Below are positions 24,989 through 32,334 of a DNA stretch of 32,686 bases, piece after piece (position 1 is the first letter of the stretch; each line of letters opens with the position of its first letter). The notes below the pieces were generated by a model. That model searched no databases. It was not told the origin of the DNA and saw nothing but the letters and a program-made list of their open reading frames with translations. Origin of the DNA: Campylobacterales bacterium (GTDB taxonomy: Bacteria; Campylobacterota; Campylobacteria; Campylobacterales; QNZT01); NCBI GenBank assembly GCA_016744895.1, contig JADGDK010000018.1, positions 1-32,686 of the forward strand, given 5' to 3'. A program made the position numbers and the translations under genes.

Positions 24989-26291
24989 GATACATTTTAT
25001 AGGAATTGGCGGTATTGGGCTTTCAGCACTTGCAAGATTTTTAAAACAAAATGGCTATGATATTAGTGGATCTGATATGAAAGAGTCTCCTATCACTGTA
25101 CGTCTTAGAGATGAGGGTATCACAGTAAATATTCCACAATCTGCAGATAATATCGTAGATCAAGATATCGTGATTTATTCCGCTGCTATCAAAGATGATA
25201 ATGTAGAATTTATTGAAGCAAACAAAAAAAATATGTTATTACTATCTCGAAAAGATGCACTCCCTTTTATCCTCAAAGGAAAAAAGGTATTTGCAGTAGG
25301 CGGAGCGCATGGTAAAAGTACGACGAGTGCGATGCTAGCCTCTGTCATAGATGGATCAGTCATCATCGGAGCAGAAAGTAAACAGTTTGATTCCAATATG
25401 CATTTTGTAAACAATGACAATCTTATATTTGAAGCAGATGAAAGTGATGCAAGTTTTTTAAATACCAATCCTTATATCGCAATTGTAACAAATGCAGAAC
25501 CAGAGCACATGGAGTTTTATGATTATAATTTAGATCGTTTTTATGATGCTTATAAAACTTTTTTACAAAAAGCAAAGATAAGAGTTATCAATGCAGAAGA
25601 TGAATTTCTCTCAACACTTACTGATATTGAAGCTATACGTCTTTATCCTAGTCGTGATATTCAAAAAATTGAAACGATTATCATTGATGGAGAACCTTAT
25701 ACCTCATTTGTACTCAAAGATTTAGGAACTTTTGAAGTCTTTGGTGTGGGAGAACATATCGCGATCAATGCTTCACTCACCATTCTGGCAGCCATGACAC
25801 AAAACCCACTTGAAGAGGTAAGAGTTCATCTTAAAAATTATAAAGGCATTAAAAAACGATTTGATATCTTAGAAAAAAATGAGCACAATGTAATCATTGA
25901 CGATTATGCACATCATCCTACAGAAATTGAAGTCACTATCAAATCAGCTCGAAAATATGCAAGACTTTTAGGATTAAAAAAAGTAGTTGCAATTTGGCAA
26001 CCTCATAAATATTCACGTACTCTTGACAATTTGGAAAAATTCAAAGAGTGTTTTGCAGGCATTGATGAACTTATCATTTTACCTGTTTTTACAGTTGGTG
26101 AAGAGAAAAAAGAGATAGATTTTGAAAAACATTTTAAAAACTACCAGCCACTTTTTGCAGATACAGTTTTTAAAGAGGACGGACATCTTCGTATCATTAA
26201 AAATGACAAAACAATTCAAGACTTAAAAGATGGACTCATCATCGGACTTGGTGCTGGAGATATCACTTATCAACTAAGAGGACAACACTGA
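24978..26291 (+). CDS. murC: UDP-N-acetylmuramate--L-alanine ligase MurC
   Basis: A 437-residue cytoplasmic ligase that adds L-alanine to UDP-MurNAc with ATP. The N-terminal Rossmann domain carries IGIGGIGLSALARFL and ISGSDMKES. The central ATPase loop reads GGAHGKSTTSAM, and DDYAHHPTEI is the C-terminal MurC/Mpl signature. Length fits MurC. The gene overlaps the aminotransferase by 11 bases and its stop shares a base with the next start. Its regulation should follow the promoter at 23839. Confidence 0.92.
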   Translation: MSNKIHFIGIGGIGLSALARFLKQNGYDISGSDMKESPITVRLRDEGITVNIPQSADNIVDQDIVIYSAAIKDDNVEFIEANKKNMLLLSRKDALPFILKGKKVFAVGGAHGKSTTSAMLASVIDGSVIIGAESKQFDSNMHFVNNDNLIFEADESDASFLNTNPYIAIVTNAEPEHMEFYDYNLDRFYDAYKTFLQKAKIRVINAEDEFLSTLTDIEAIRLYPSRDIQKIETIIIDGEPYTSFVLKDLGTFEVFGVGEHIAINASLTILAAMTQNPLEEVRVHLKNYKGIKKRFDILEKNEHNVIIDDYAHHPTEIEVTIKSARKYARLLGLKKVVAIWQPHKYSRTLDNLEKFKECFAGIDELIILPVFTVGEEKKEIDFEKHFKNYQPLFADTVFKEDGHLRIIKNDKTIQDLKDGLIIGLGAGDITYQLRGQH

Positions 26292-26632
26292 TGCAAATTA
26301 TATTAGGAATTATTTTTGTAGTCATATTGGCTATTTTATTATCACAATCACAACTCTTAAGTGCTCGAGGCAAAACTATCGTATTTACAATATTTATGAT
26401 GATACTCGCTGCTGCAATTTTATATGAATTTACATTTTCAAAAATAGAACAACAAAATAGAACACTAATTAATGCATTTAATCAAAACAAAACACTTATC
26501 TGTAATGATGCTGTTGTGACACAAGAGAGCTATAATTTGGAGAGAGGCACACACTCATTTATGGCAAAACCTGAAAAAAAAGAGCTTATTGGCACAATCT
26601 ACTCTATAGAGGATTGTAAAATTAAAGAATGA
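26291..26632 (+). CDS. Small two-TM hypothetical protein between murC and mutS2
   Basis: A 113-residue protein with hydrophobic helices at about 2-18 and 29-48, then a roughly 65-residue soluble tail with two cysteines (TLICNDAV and EDCKIKE). It is tied into the operon by a one-base overlap with murC and a 4-base overlap with mutS2. I do not know a function; the conserved spacing suggests a real gene. Confidence 0.7.
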   Translation: MQIILGIIFVVILAILLSQSQLLSARGKTIVFTIFMMILAAAILYEFTFSKIEQQNRTLINAFNQNKTLICNDAVVTQESYNLERGTHSFMAKPEKKELIGTIYSIEDCKIKE

Positions 26633-28833
26633 CCGCTATTATCTCCAAACTAGATCTTGTAGACTTTCTAGATAATTTTAAAAACTTTTTAGCCAGAGAA
26701 AAACCACTCTTTATAGAGGGAGACTCTGGACTACATTTTCGTTTTATTCAAAAACTTTCCCAAATAGAGTTCAAAGCACCTAAAGAGGTTAAAAATTTAG
26801 ATACCCCACTAATGTATCTTAAAAAATCAGGCACACTAAAAATCTATGAAATTTACGAATTTGTAAAAATTGTAGAGTATTTTCTCTATCTTAAAAAACT
26901 TGGATTTGATGGAGAAATGAGAACTTGGCTAGATAAAATTATCATTCCAAATGAAATTCTTGAAATCTGTCGTTATTTTGATCATGAAGGAAGACTTAGA
27001 GATGAGATAGATGAACGATTTTTATCTTTAAATAGCGGATTGAAGAAAAACAAAGAACAGATAAAAGAGTCACTCAAACGCCTTTTAAATGCACAAAAAT
27101 TAGCCCCATATCTTGTAGATAGACAAATTCACTATATCAATGATAGTGAAACGGTACTCGTACGTGGTGGATTTAACCACTTTTTAAAAGGAACGGTAAC
27201 CGCACGTAGTAGCGGTGGATATTTTTATGTTTCACCTGATTCTATCTCAAATCTTAAAAAGAGTGAAGCAGACATGCTTAGCCAAAAAGATGAACTTATT
27301 TATGAATATGAAAAACGTATCTCTTCTATTTTTTGTAAATTTGAGCCATTTTTATCCTTTATAAACAAAGCATTTGACAGATTTGATAACTACCAAGCAA
27401 GAGTACTCTTTGCACGCAATCGAGACCTAGAGTTTATAAAACCAACAAATAACCATAAAGTCATACTCACAAATTTTGCACACCCTGCACTATCTGATCC
27501 CAAACCAATTTCAGTAGACTTTTCTAAAAAGATTTTGATGATTACGGGTGTCAATGCAGGTGGAAAGACGATGATGTTAAAATCTATTCTAAGTGCTGTC
27601 TTTCTATCAAAATATCTACTTCCAATGAGTATAGATGCAAACAATTCAGCCATAGGACATTTTAAAGATATCACTGCAATCATTGATGATCCTCAAAATG
27701 TCAAAAATGACATCTCAACTTTTGCAGGACGGATGGTAGAATTTAGCAAACTATTTTCCAAATCAAACTTCATCGTTGGAGTTGATGAGATAGAGCTTGG
27801 AACTGATTCAGATGAAGCTGCATCTCTTTTTAAAGTCATACTTGAAAAACTAGCTTTAAAGAATAGTAAAATCATCATCACAACGCACCATAAACGGCTA
27901 GCTGCAATGATGGCAACGCATGATGAAGTTGAGCTTGCAGCTGCACTTTATGATGAAAAGAACCGAAAACCAACTTATGATTTTCTCTATGGCACAATTG
28001 GAAAAAGTTATGCATTTGAAACTGCTCTTAGATATGGCATACCTGAAACACTTATAGGAGAAGCAAAACGAGTTTATGGAGATGACAAAGAGAAACTTGG
28101 AGAACTCATCCAAAAAAATATAGATCTTGAATTAAACGCAAGAGCCAAAAATAAAACATTAGATAGTGAAATAGAGAAACAACAGAAACTAAACTCTCAA
28201 CTCAAAAACCAAAAGTTCGAAGCTGATGAGGAATTACGAAAAACAAAAAATGCCCTCGAAGCCAAATACAATGATGCAATATTTGAAGCCAAACAGGCAG
28301 CCAAAAGCAAAGACCTCTCAACAATACACAAACAGTTAAATATCGCAAATAAAAAGAAAGAAGTTGCTCAAAAGATAGAAAACAAGCAGGAAAAGCTTGA
28401 TATTAAAGTCGGAGATTTTGTAAAATATCAAAACTCAAAAGGAAAAGTTCTTTCCATTCGAAAAAATGAAGCGATGATAGAGAGTGATGGAATAAAACTA
28501 AGAATCCCACTAAACCAACTCAGACGAAGCGGAAATAAACCTCCACCAAAAAGAAAAACACAATCCATTATAAAAGTAGATAAACCTTCTCAAAACTCCG
28601 TCAAATTAGATCTACATGGACTGCGAGCTGAAGAAGCGATAGAAAAACTTGACAAATACTTATCAGATGCACTTTTGACTGGATTTGATGAAGTTTTGGT
28701 GTATCATGGTGTAGGAAGTGGAAAACTAGCTTATGCAGTCAAAGAGTTTTTAAAAACACATCCAAGTGTGATAAGCCACTCAGATGCACCTGTTAATATG
28801 GGTGGGATGGGTGCGACGGTTATCAGGCTTTAG
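26629..28833 (+). CDS. mutS2: Endonuclease MutS2
   Basis: A 734-residue protein with MutS ATPase and C-terminal Smr nuclease. The Walker A loop reads GVNAGGKTMMLKS (about residue 306-318) and GVDEIELGTDSDEAA is the Walker B and signature region. A long charged coiled coil (about 495-590) follows, then a KOW-like strand region (VGDFVKYQNSKGKVLSI). The Smr domain occupies about the last 80 residues (LDLHGLRAEEAIEKLD, VYHGVGSGKL). There is no MutS mismatch-recognition domain I. MutS2 limits homologous recombination and rescues collided ribosomes in other bacteria. It ends the operon; a tiny gene on the other strand overlaps its last 4 bases. Confidence 0.93.
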   Translation: MTAIISKLDLVDFLDNFKNFLAREKPLFIEGDSGLHFRFIQKLSQIEFKAPKEVKNLDTPLMYLKKSGTLKIYEIYEFVKIVEYFLYLKKLGFDGEMRTWLDKIIIPNEILEICRYFDHEGRLRDEIDERFLSLNSGLKKNKEQIKESLKRLLNAQKLAPYLVDRQIHYINDSETVLVRGGFNHFLKGTVTARSSGGYFYVSPDSISNLKKSEADMLSQKDELIYEYEKRISSIFCKFEPFLSFINKAFDRFDNYQARVLFARNRDLEFIKPTNNHKVILTNFAHPALSDPKPISVDFSKKILMITGVNAGGKTMMLKSILSAVFLSKYLLPMSIDANNSAIGHFKDITAIIDDPQNVKNDISTFAGRMVEFSKLFSKSNFIVGVDEIELGTDSDEAASLFKVILEKLALKNSKIIITTHHKRLAAMMATHDEVELAAALYDEKNRKPTYDFLYGTIGKSYAFETALRYGIPETLIGEAKRVYGDDKEKLGELIQKNIDLELNARAKNKTLDSEIEKQQKLNSQLKNQKFEADEELRKTKNALEAKYNDAIFEAKQAAKSKDLSTIHKQLNIANKKKEVAQKIENKQEKLDIKVGDFVKYQNSKGKVLSIRKNEAMIESDGIKLRIPLNQLRRSGNKPPPKRKTQSIIKVDKPSQNSVKLDLHGLRAEEAIEKLDKYLSDALLTGFDEVLVYHGVGSGKLAYAVKEFLKTHPSVISHSDAPVNMGGMGATVIRL

Positions 28834-28928
28834 AAAAAATCTACAATTTTCCATCTGTTTTTATGTGCAAAATAGCCAAGAACTACGCTTGTAACTATCG
28901 TTATGAGAAAAAGTACAGCATTATCCAT
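28830..28928 (-). CDS. 32-residue single-TM peptide
   Basis: ATG at 28928 with GAGGAG 6-11 bases upstream opens 32 codons ending TAA at 28830. The peptide is MDNAVLFLITIVTSVVLGYF followed by AHKNRWKIVDFF: one membrane helix with a basic tail. It overlaps the mutS2 stop by 4 bases from the other strand. It lies downstream of the toxin-antitoxin pair and resembles the 30-residue peptide at 30657 in form but not in sequence. Function unknown. Confidence 0.5.
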   Translation of the reverse strand: MDNAVLFLITIVTSVVLGYFAHKNRWKIVDFF

Positions 28929-28982
28929 TTTCAATCTCCTCTAAATCTTTTTTCATTTTATTTAACTCAAGCTGTTGGCTTG

Positions 28983-29237
28983 TTAACTAGCTACCTTTAA
29001 CAAGTCAGAAAAATTAGCAACTTCTATCATGCTATGTTTTTTTCTAGCATTATTGACGATAGTTTCCAATTGTTCTGCTTCTTTATCTGCAATCCACTCC
29101 TCGCCACATTGTTCACAGATTATAGCTGGAACATCACGCACAACCACTACACCAAATTTTAAATCTACTGTAAATGTTGTAGAAGAACTTTGCTTGTAAC
29201 CTTGGCAGATAGGGCATCTATTGCTATCTTGTTTCAT
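28983..29237 (-). CDS. YgiT/MqsA-type zinc-finger antitoxin
   Basis: An 84-residue protein with CPIC at 8-11 and CEQC at 41-44, the two CxxC pairs of the YgiT-type zinc finger of MqsA antitoxins. IICEQCGEEWIADKEAE is a classic stretch. The helix-turn-helix half of full MqsA is missing, as in the short family members. It follows the DUF4258 toxin gene with a 14-base overlap, which is the typical order for this pairing. It should bind and neutralise that partner. Confidence 0.85.
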   Translation of the reverse strand: MKQDSNRCPICQGYKQSSSTTFTVDLKFGVVVVRDVPAIICEQCGEEWIADKEAEQLETIVNNARKKHSMIEVANFSDLLKVAS

Positions 29238-29550
29238 TGTTTCTCCTCGTTATCAAATCTCTTAGAAAATACTTTGTATCTGGTTCATACGCTGTTATGA
29301 TGTAACATATCTGACTATATTCATCATAGGCAACCACCACATGTAAAGGTTTAGGCATATGTACATGGGCAATCAAAAAACTTGGAATGGGATAATCTTC
29401 TAAATAACTTTCAATTATCATACCATCAACTATAGCTTTTTTGACTTCACTTCGTGAGATAGACCTTTCAAAAATTCTTTGCAAAACGTGTTTTTTCCAC
29501 TCTACTTTATCACTATCAACAAGTAAATCTACCTTCTTTTTTAATTCCAT
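29224..29550 (-). CDS. DUF4258-family toxin of a toxin-antitoxin pair
   Basis: A 108-residue basic protein. VLQRIFERSISRSEVKKAI matches the opening of DUF4258 (H/V-x-x-R-x-x-x-R-x-I-x-x-x-E-V), and LHVVVAYDEYSQICYIITAY with YEPD matches its end. DUF4258 proteins are linked to MqsA-like antitoxins, as here; a RelE/HigB-like RNase role is likely but not certain. No Shine-Dalgarno precedes the ATG; a promoter with perfect spacing places the transcript start at the ATG, so the message is probably leaderless. No truncation is seen. Confidence 0.8.
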   Translation of the reverse strand: MELKKKVDLLVDSDKVEWKKHVLQRIFERSISRSEVKKAIVDGMIIESYLEDYPIPSFLIAHVHMPKPLHVVVAYDEYSQICYIITAYEPDTKYFLRDLITRRNNETR

Positions 29551-29555
29551 AAGTG

Positions 29556-29584
29556 ATTATATCTGAAATATAAAATGTTGGCAA
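29556..29584 (-). promoter_or_regulatory. Promoter of the toxin-antitoxin pair
   Basis: On the minus strand TTGCCA (29584-29579) and TATAAT (29561-29556) are separated by exactly 17 bases. Only 5 bases lie between the -10 box and the toxin ATG at 29550. Predicted initiation falls on the start codon. Confidence 0.75.
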
Positions 29585-29643
29585 ATTATCTAAATTGTTT
29601 ACACCTATTGAATCAAAATATATTAGCAATTTATCCTTAAAAT

Positions 29644-30426
29644 TTATCTATATTTCTTCACAATCTTAAAAACCCCAGGCTGAGAAATCCCAATCTCCTT
29701 TGCAATCTTCCCCTGTGACCAACCATCTTTGAAAGAGAGAAATATCTGCTCATCTCTTTGGGCTTTACTCTGCATATCGTTAAAATACTCTCGTAATGGT
29801 TTAGATGCTTTAGTTTGTTCTGCTTCTTTGCCCTTATCGCTTCTTATCTCTTTTAATGCTCTCTCCTCTTCCTCTACATCAACAACTTCATTTAAAAACT
29901 CGGCAATCTCTTTTTTAGTCTCAAATCTATCATAAACAAAAGAGTTCACTAAACATGGAGGTGGATTATCAGAGATAAAGTGTCTGAAACTGATATACTC
30001 ATAATCACTAAGTTTTTTTACAATTCCAGCTTTTAGAGGATTCTGTTCGATATATCTTAAAAGTGTAAAAAGATAAGTTTCACTAGCGATATGAAGATTG
30101 AAATCTCCCTTGCCACAAATGCCCTTCTCTTTTGTATTTTTTATTGTAATAGACTGCATAGTTTGAGTTTATATAACGAAGAGCTGAAGAGAGATTATCT
30201 CTGCTTGTTTCTATCAAAAGATGATAGTGGTTATCCATCAGACAATAAGAGTGAACAGTAAAACCATATTCACCAGCACATTGGCAAAGTATCTCTAAAA
30301 ACTTATCTTTATACCCCAAGGGCAGGCTTCGCGCTCTTTTGAAAATTGAAGAATAGCTTTTCTTGCAACACCACGGTTGATGATGTGGTAGTAGCCAGGG
30401 ATGGTGAGTCGTGGTTTTCTTGCCAT
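29644..30426 (-). pseudogene. REP-associated tyrosine transposase (RAYT, Y1/IS200-like), frameshifted twice
   Basis: Three reading frames join into one transposase. Frame one starts at ATG 30426 (MARKPRLTIPGYYHIINRGV) and stops about 43 codons on. Frame two carries CLMDNHYHLLIET, with the HxH metal motif, and GHLWQGRFQSSY. Frame three carries SETYLFTLLRYIEQNPLKAG and a C-terminal helix-turn-helix (GWSQGKIAKEIGISQPGVFK). The first break lies near 30320-30345, where a G/C-rich stretch of about 25 bases (AAGAGCGCGAAGCCTGCCCT) sits where the family has an acidic loop. The second is a one-base shift near 30085-30092. The catalytic tyrosine region is split, so no active enzyme is expected. GGGGTCAGGTG upstream (30486-30496 on the plus strand as complement) is a sequence I associate with such RAYT loci. 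Confidence 0.85.
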
Positions 30427-30656
30427 GTGATGTTCCTTTTTTGGTTCATGACATGGTAGCAGAAAGGAGCTTGGTTATTGGTTATCACCTGACCCCGTTG
30501 TTTGCAAATCTTGCTCTAACTATCATGATAGTAATACAAAAAAATCATAAAGTATCAAAAATGTTACAAACCCAAAAAGTGCTAAAAATAATAAGATATA
30601 TAGGATTTTCTAAAGAGGATTATTGCAAGAAAAAGTTAATAGTTGAACCTCGACCC

Positions 30657-30749
30657 CTAAACCTTTGTTTTGTGTTTATCAATCTCATACACAATATACA
30701 TAAATGTTGTACCAACAACTACAAATGCAGTAATAGCTACCCATGTCAT
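30657..30749 (-). CDS. 30-residue single-TM peptide downstream of a small membrane protein
   Basis: ATG at 30749 follows the previous stop by one base, with GGAGG about 10 bases upstream. The peptide starts MTWVAITAFVVVGTTFMYIV and ends YEIDKHKTKV: one helix and a charged tail. It looks co-translated with the 75-residue protein before it. Function unknown. Confidence 0.5.
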   Translation of the reverse strand: MTWVAITAFVVVGTTFMYIVYEIDKHKTKV

Positions 30750-30750
30750 T

Positions 30751-30978
30751 TTACAAATCCTCCAATTCATCCATTTTATTAAATGCTTTTTTATTTACGA
30801 TAATAATCCCATACGATAGCATTATCGTAAAAGTTAATGCTAAAATCAACATAATTGGTTCAGCAGTTTCATATGATGTTGCAATATAACCAACAAGAGA
30901 TATAACTACCGCTGTCAACAATCCAAATGCAATTTTAAGCCATCCTATCTGCTCTTTTATCTTATCTATTTTTCCCAT
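30751..30978 (-). CDS. Small two-TM membrane protein
   Basis: A 75-residue protein: a charged amphipathic start (MGKIDKIKEQIGWLK), helices at about 16-34 and 41-60, and an acidic end (NKMDELEDL). I recall similar short pairs of membrane proteins in Campylobacterota accessory regions but know no function. It is followed one base later by a 30-residue membrane peptide, so the two form a unit. Confidence 0.65.
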   Translation of the reverse strand: MGKIDKIKEQIGWLKIAFGLLTAVVISLVGYIATSYETAEPIMLILALTFTIMLSYGIIIVNKKAFNKMDELEDL

Positions 30979-31024
30979 ATATGCATTATATCAGACATGC
31001 TAATAAATGTCAAAAAACAAAGCC

Positions 31025-31039
31025 ACCGCTAAGCGCGGT
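31025..31039 (-). terminator. Hairpin downstream of the DGR variable repeat
   Basis: On the minus strand ACCGC-GCTTA-GCGGT follows the target gene; TGGCTTTGTTTTTTG comes next, so it can act as a Rho-independent terminator. It lies 14 bases beyond the end of the variable repeat. Diversity-generating retroelements of phage BPP-1 need a hairpin just behind VR, so a dual role is possible. Confidence 0.6.
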
Positions 31040-31047
31040 TGACAAAG

Positions 31048-31476
31048 TTACTGTCCGTCTCTAACACAACGAACATAGCGGTTATCGATCTTATGGTTGT
31101 AGTCGTCGTCTCCATAGTAGAAGTGCACATACCACGCAAGGTAGGTAGCGTTCACACGGGTAGTAGAGCTCCAGTAATTGCTAGAGCTGACATTTACAAA
31201 AGCATCTTTGATAGCGGGATTAACTTTACTTCTATCTCCTATGCTATAAAGTTCATTGAAGTTTGGTAGTCTCCAGTCGGCATATCCTGCAAAGTCCATG
31301 GCTTCACAATAGTCGATAGATTCTTGCCATGTTTTGGTAACACTCTTACTAGCATTGTCATCTTGCCACATTAGACACGTTGTTGTGTCGTTGACCACAT
31401 CTTTAACATCATCTCTAACAAAGTCTGCCATCAGCAGACCACTCAGTACTAACAAGCCTAATATACTTTTCTTCAT
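31048..31476 (-). CDS. DGR target: exported DUF1566 / C-type-lectin-like protein
   Basis: A 142-residue protein. Signal peptide about 1-17 (MKKSILGLLVLSGLLMA), no lipobox cysteine. The rest is a DUF1566 (Lcl C-terminal) fold with CLMWQDD, TWQESIDYCEAM, YADWRLPNFNELYSI and the terminal RYVRCVRDG. Residues about 96-141 are the variable repeat, so the diversified positions lie in the ligand-binding face expected for this fold. Relative to the template, 14 asparagine codons have been changed to Arg, Ala, Tyr, Leu, Asp, His or Ile. AGGAG at 31487-31483 gives a good start. The gene overlaps the 3' end of the RT gene by 62 bases. It is short for a DGR target and has no anchor, so it would be periplasmic or secreted. 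Confidence 0.87.
   Translation of the reverse strand: MKKSILGLLVLSGLLMADFVRDDVKDVVNDTTTCLMWQDDNASKSVTKTWQESIDYCEAMDFAGYADWRLPNFNELYSIGDRSKVNPAIKDAFVNVSSSNYWSSTTRVNATYLAWYVHFYYGDDDYNHKIDNRYVRCVRDGQ
31054..31192 (-). repeat. DGR variable repeat (VR)
   Basis: A 139-base copy of the template repeat at 32341-32479, aligned without gaps. It differs at 19 positions. Eighteen of these correspond to adenine in the template (sense strand) and one is G to A in a glycine codon (31111). The final 25 bases of the repeat (31054-31078) are identical to the template and would be the initiation-of-homing region. The two ends diverge at GGACAG in VR and GGAGCG in the template. Confidence 0.93.
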
Positions 31477-32332
31477 CTATTGCTCCTATATTTTTCATTA
31501 AGTTATAGCTATTCGCGTGCCTGATATGGCTCGAAAATGAAGCTTGAACAGATAAAAACCCATTTATCTCTGCAAGACTCACTTCTCCTTTTTTACGCTC
31601 ATAGTAGTCTAAAAAAACTGCTTTTTTATGCTTGTAGTTTTTTACCACCCTGTTTCTCACTAGTAGATAGTGAGGTCGTATGATATAACCTAAAAAGTCT
31701 AAACCCTGTGAAGTTTTTTTTAGTTTAAAATCTTCTCTAAGTTCAAGGGAAAGCTGTTCTTTCAGATAAGCTTTTATCCTTTTATAAGAGTCTTGTAACT
31801 TTTCTTTGCTATCAGCAAAAAGAACAAAGTCATCTACATATCTGAGATAACCTTTTATCTTTAACTCTCTTTTGACAAAGTGGTCGAACTTGTTTAGATA
31901 AACATTGGCAAAAAACTGACTAGTGAGGTTTCCTATAGGAAGTCCTTTGATATCAAGCTGTAAAAAATAGCCCTCTTTGTATCTGTAAGCAAACTTTTGT
32001 GCTCTTTTGACACCGCTATGGATACCTCTGTTTTTCCTATTGTTATAGACATCATGGATAAACTTTTTTTCATAGTGTGCTTCTATTTTTTCAACCAAGA
32101 TATGATGCACTACTCTATCTTTAAAATCAGCAGCAAACACTTCTCGTAGTTTGGGCGAATGTGTCAGAAAACAGATGGACTTACCTATACGGTAGCTTCT
32201 GTTTTCCAAGCACATCTGCAAGTCACAAAGATTTTCTATGAGATTCGCTTCAAAGTTTTGGGCATTTAAAGTGTTTCGTTTATTACGGATACACTTTTTA
32301 TACGCATCATAGACCACTTTGAAGTTGAACAT
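31415..32332 (-). CDS. DGR-type reverse transcriptase with an in-frame internal deletion
   Basis: A 305-residue reverse transcriptase of the DGR group. The N-terminal part (SPKLREVFAADFKDRVVHHI, residues 59-78) is normal. Motif A begins YFLQLDIK with D127, but the chain jumps at once to motif B, GLPIGNLTSQFFANVYL (130-146); about 40-70 residues containing the conserved FF/SID region and following helices are missing. Catalytic YVDD is at 165-168 and LGY near 214-216; the thumb region ends in NLMKNI. The last 23 residues are read out of the overlapping target gene. GGAG at 32343-32340 lies at the end of the template repeat, 7 bases before the ATG. Activity is doubtful because of the deletion, which may also be an assembly error. 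Confidence 0.88.
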   Translation of the reverse strand: MFNFKVVYDAYKKCIRNKRNTLNAQNFEANLIENLCDLQMCLENRSYRIGKSICFLTHSPKLREVFAADFKDRVVHHILVEKIEAHYEKKFIHDVYNNRKNRGIHSGVKRAQKFAYRYKEGYFLQLDIKGLPIGNLTSQFFANVYLNKFDHFVKRELKIKGYLRYVDDFVLFADSKEKLQDSYKRIKAYLKEQLSLELREDFKLKKTSQGLDFLGYIIRPHYLLVRNRVVKNYKHKKAVFLDYYERKKGEVSLAEINGFLSVQASFSSHIRHANSYNLMKNIGAIDEEKYIRLVSTEWSADGRLC

Positions 32333-32334
32333 AT

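Noticed and set aside
25300-25340. MurC nucleotide loop GGAHGKST in place of the common GTHGKT
   Set aside because: The lysine and HGK core are kept and I recall similar loops in MurC of related bacteria, so it is probably lineage variation rather than a defect.
30411-30782. A 123-codon plus-strand frame
   Set aside because: It runs antisense to the RAYT start and the two small membrane genes, has a cysteine/histidine-rich random composition and no SD.
31039-31269. A 76-codon plus-strand frame over the variable repeat
   Set aside because: It is the antisense shadow of the DGR target; the minus-strand frame has a signal peptide, SD and domain match.
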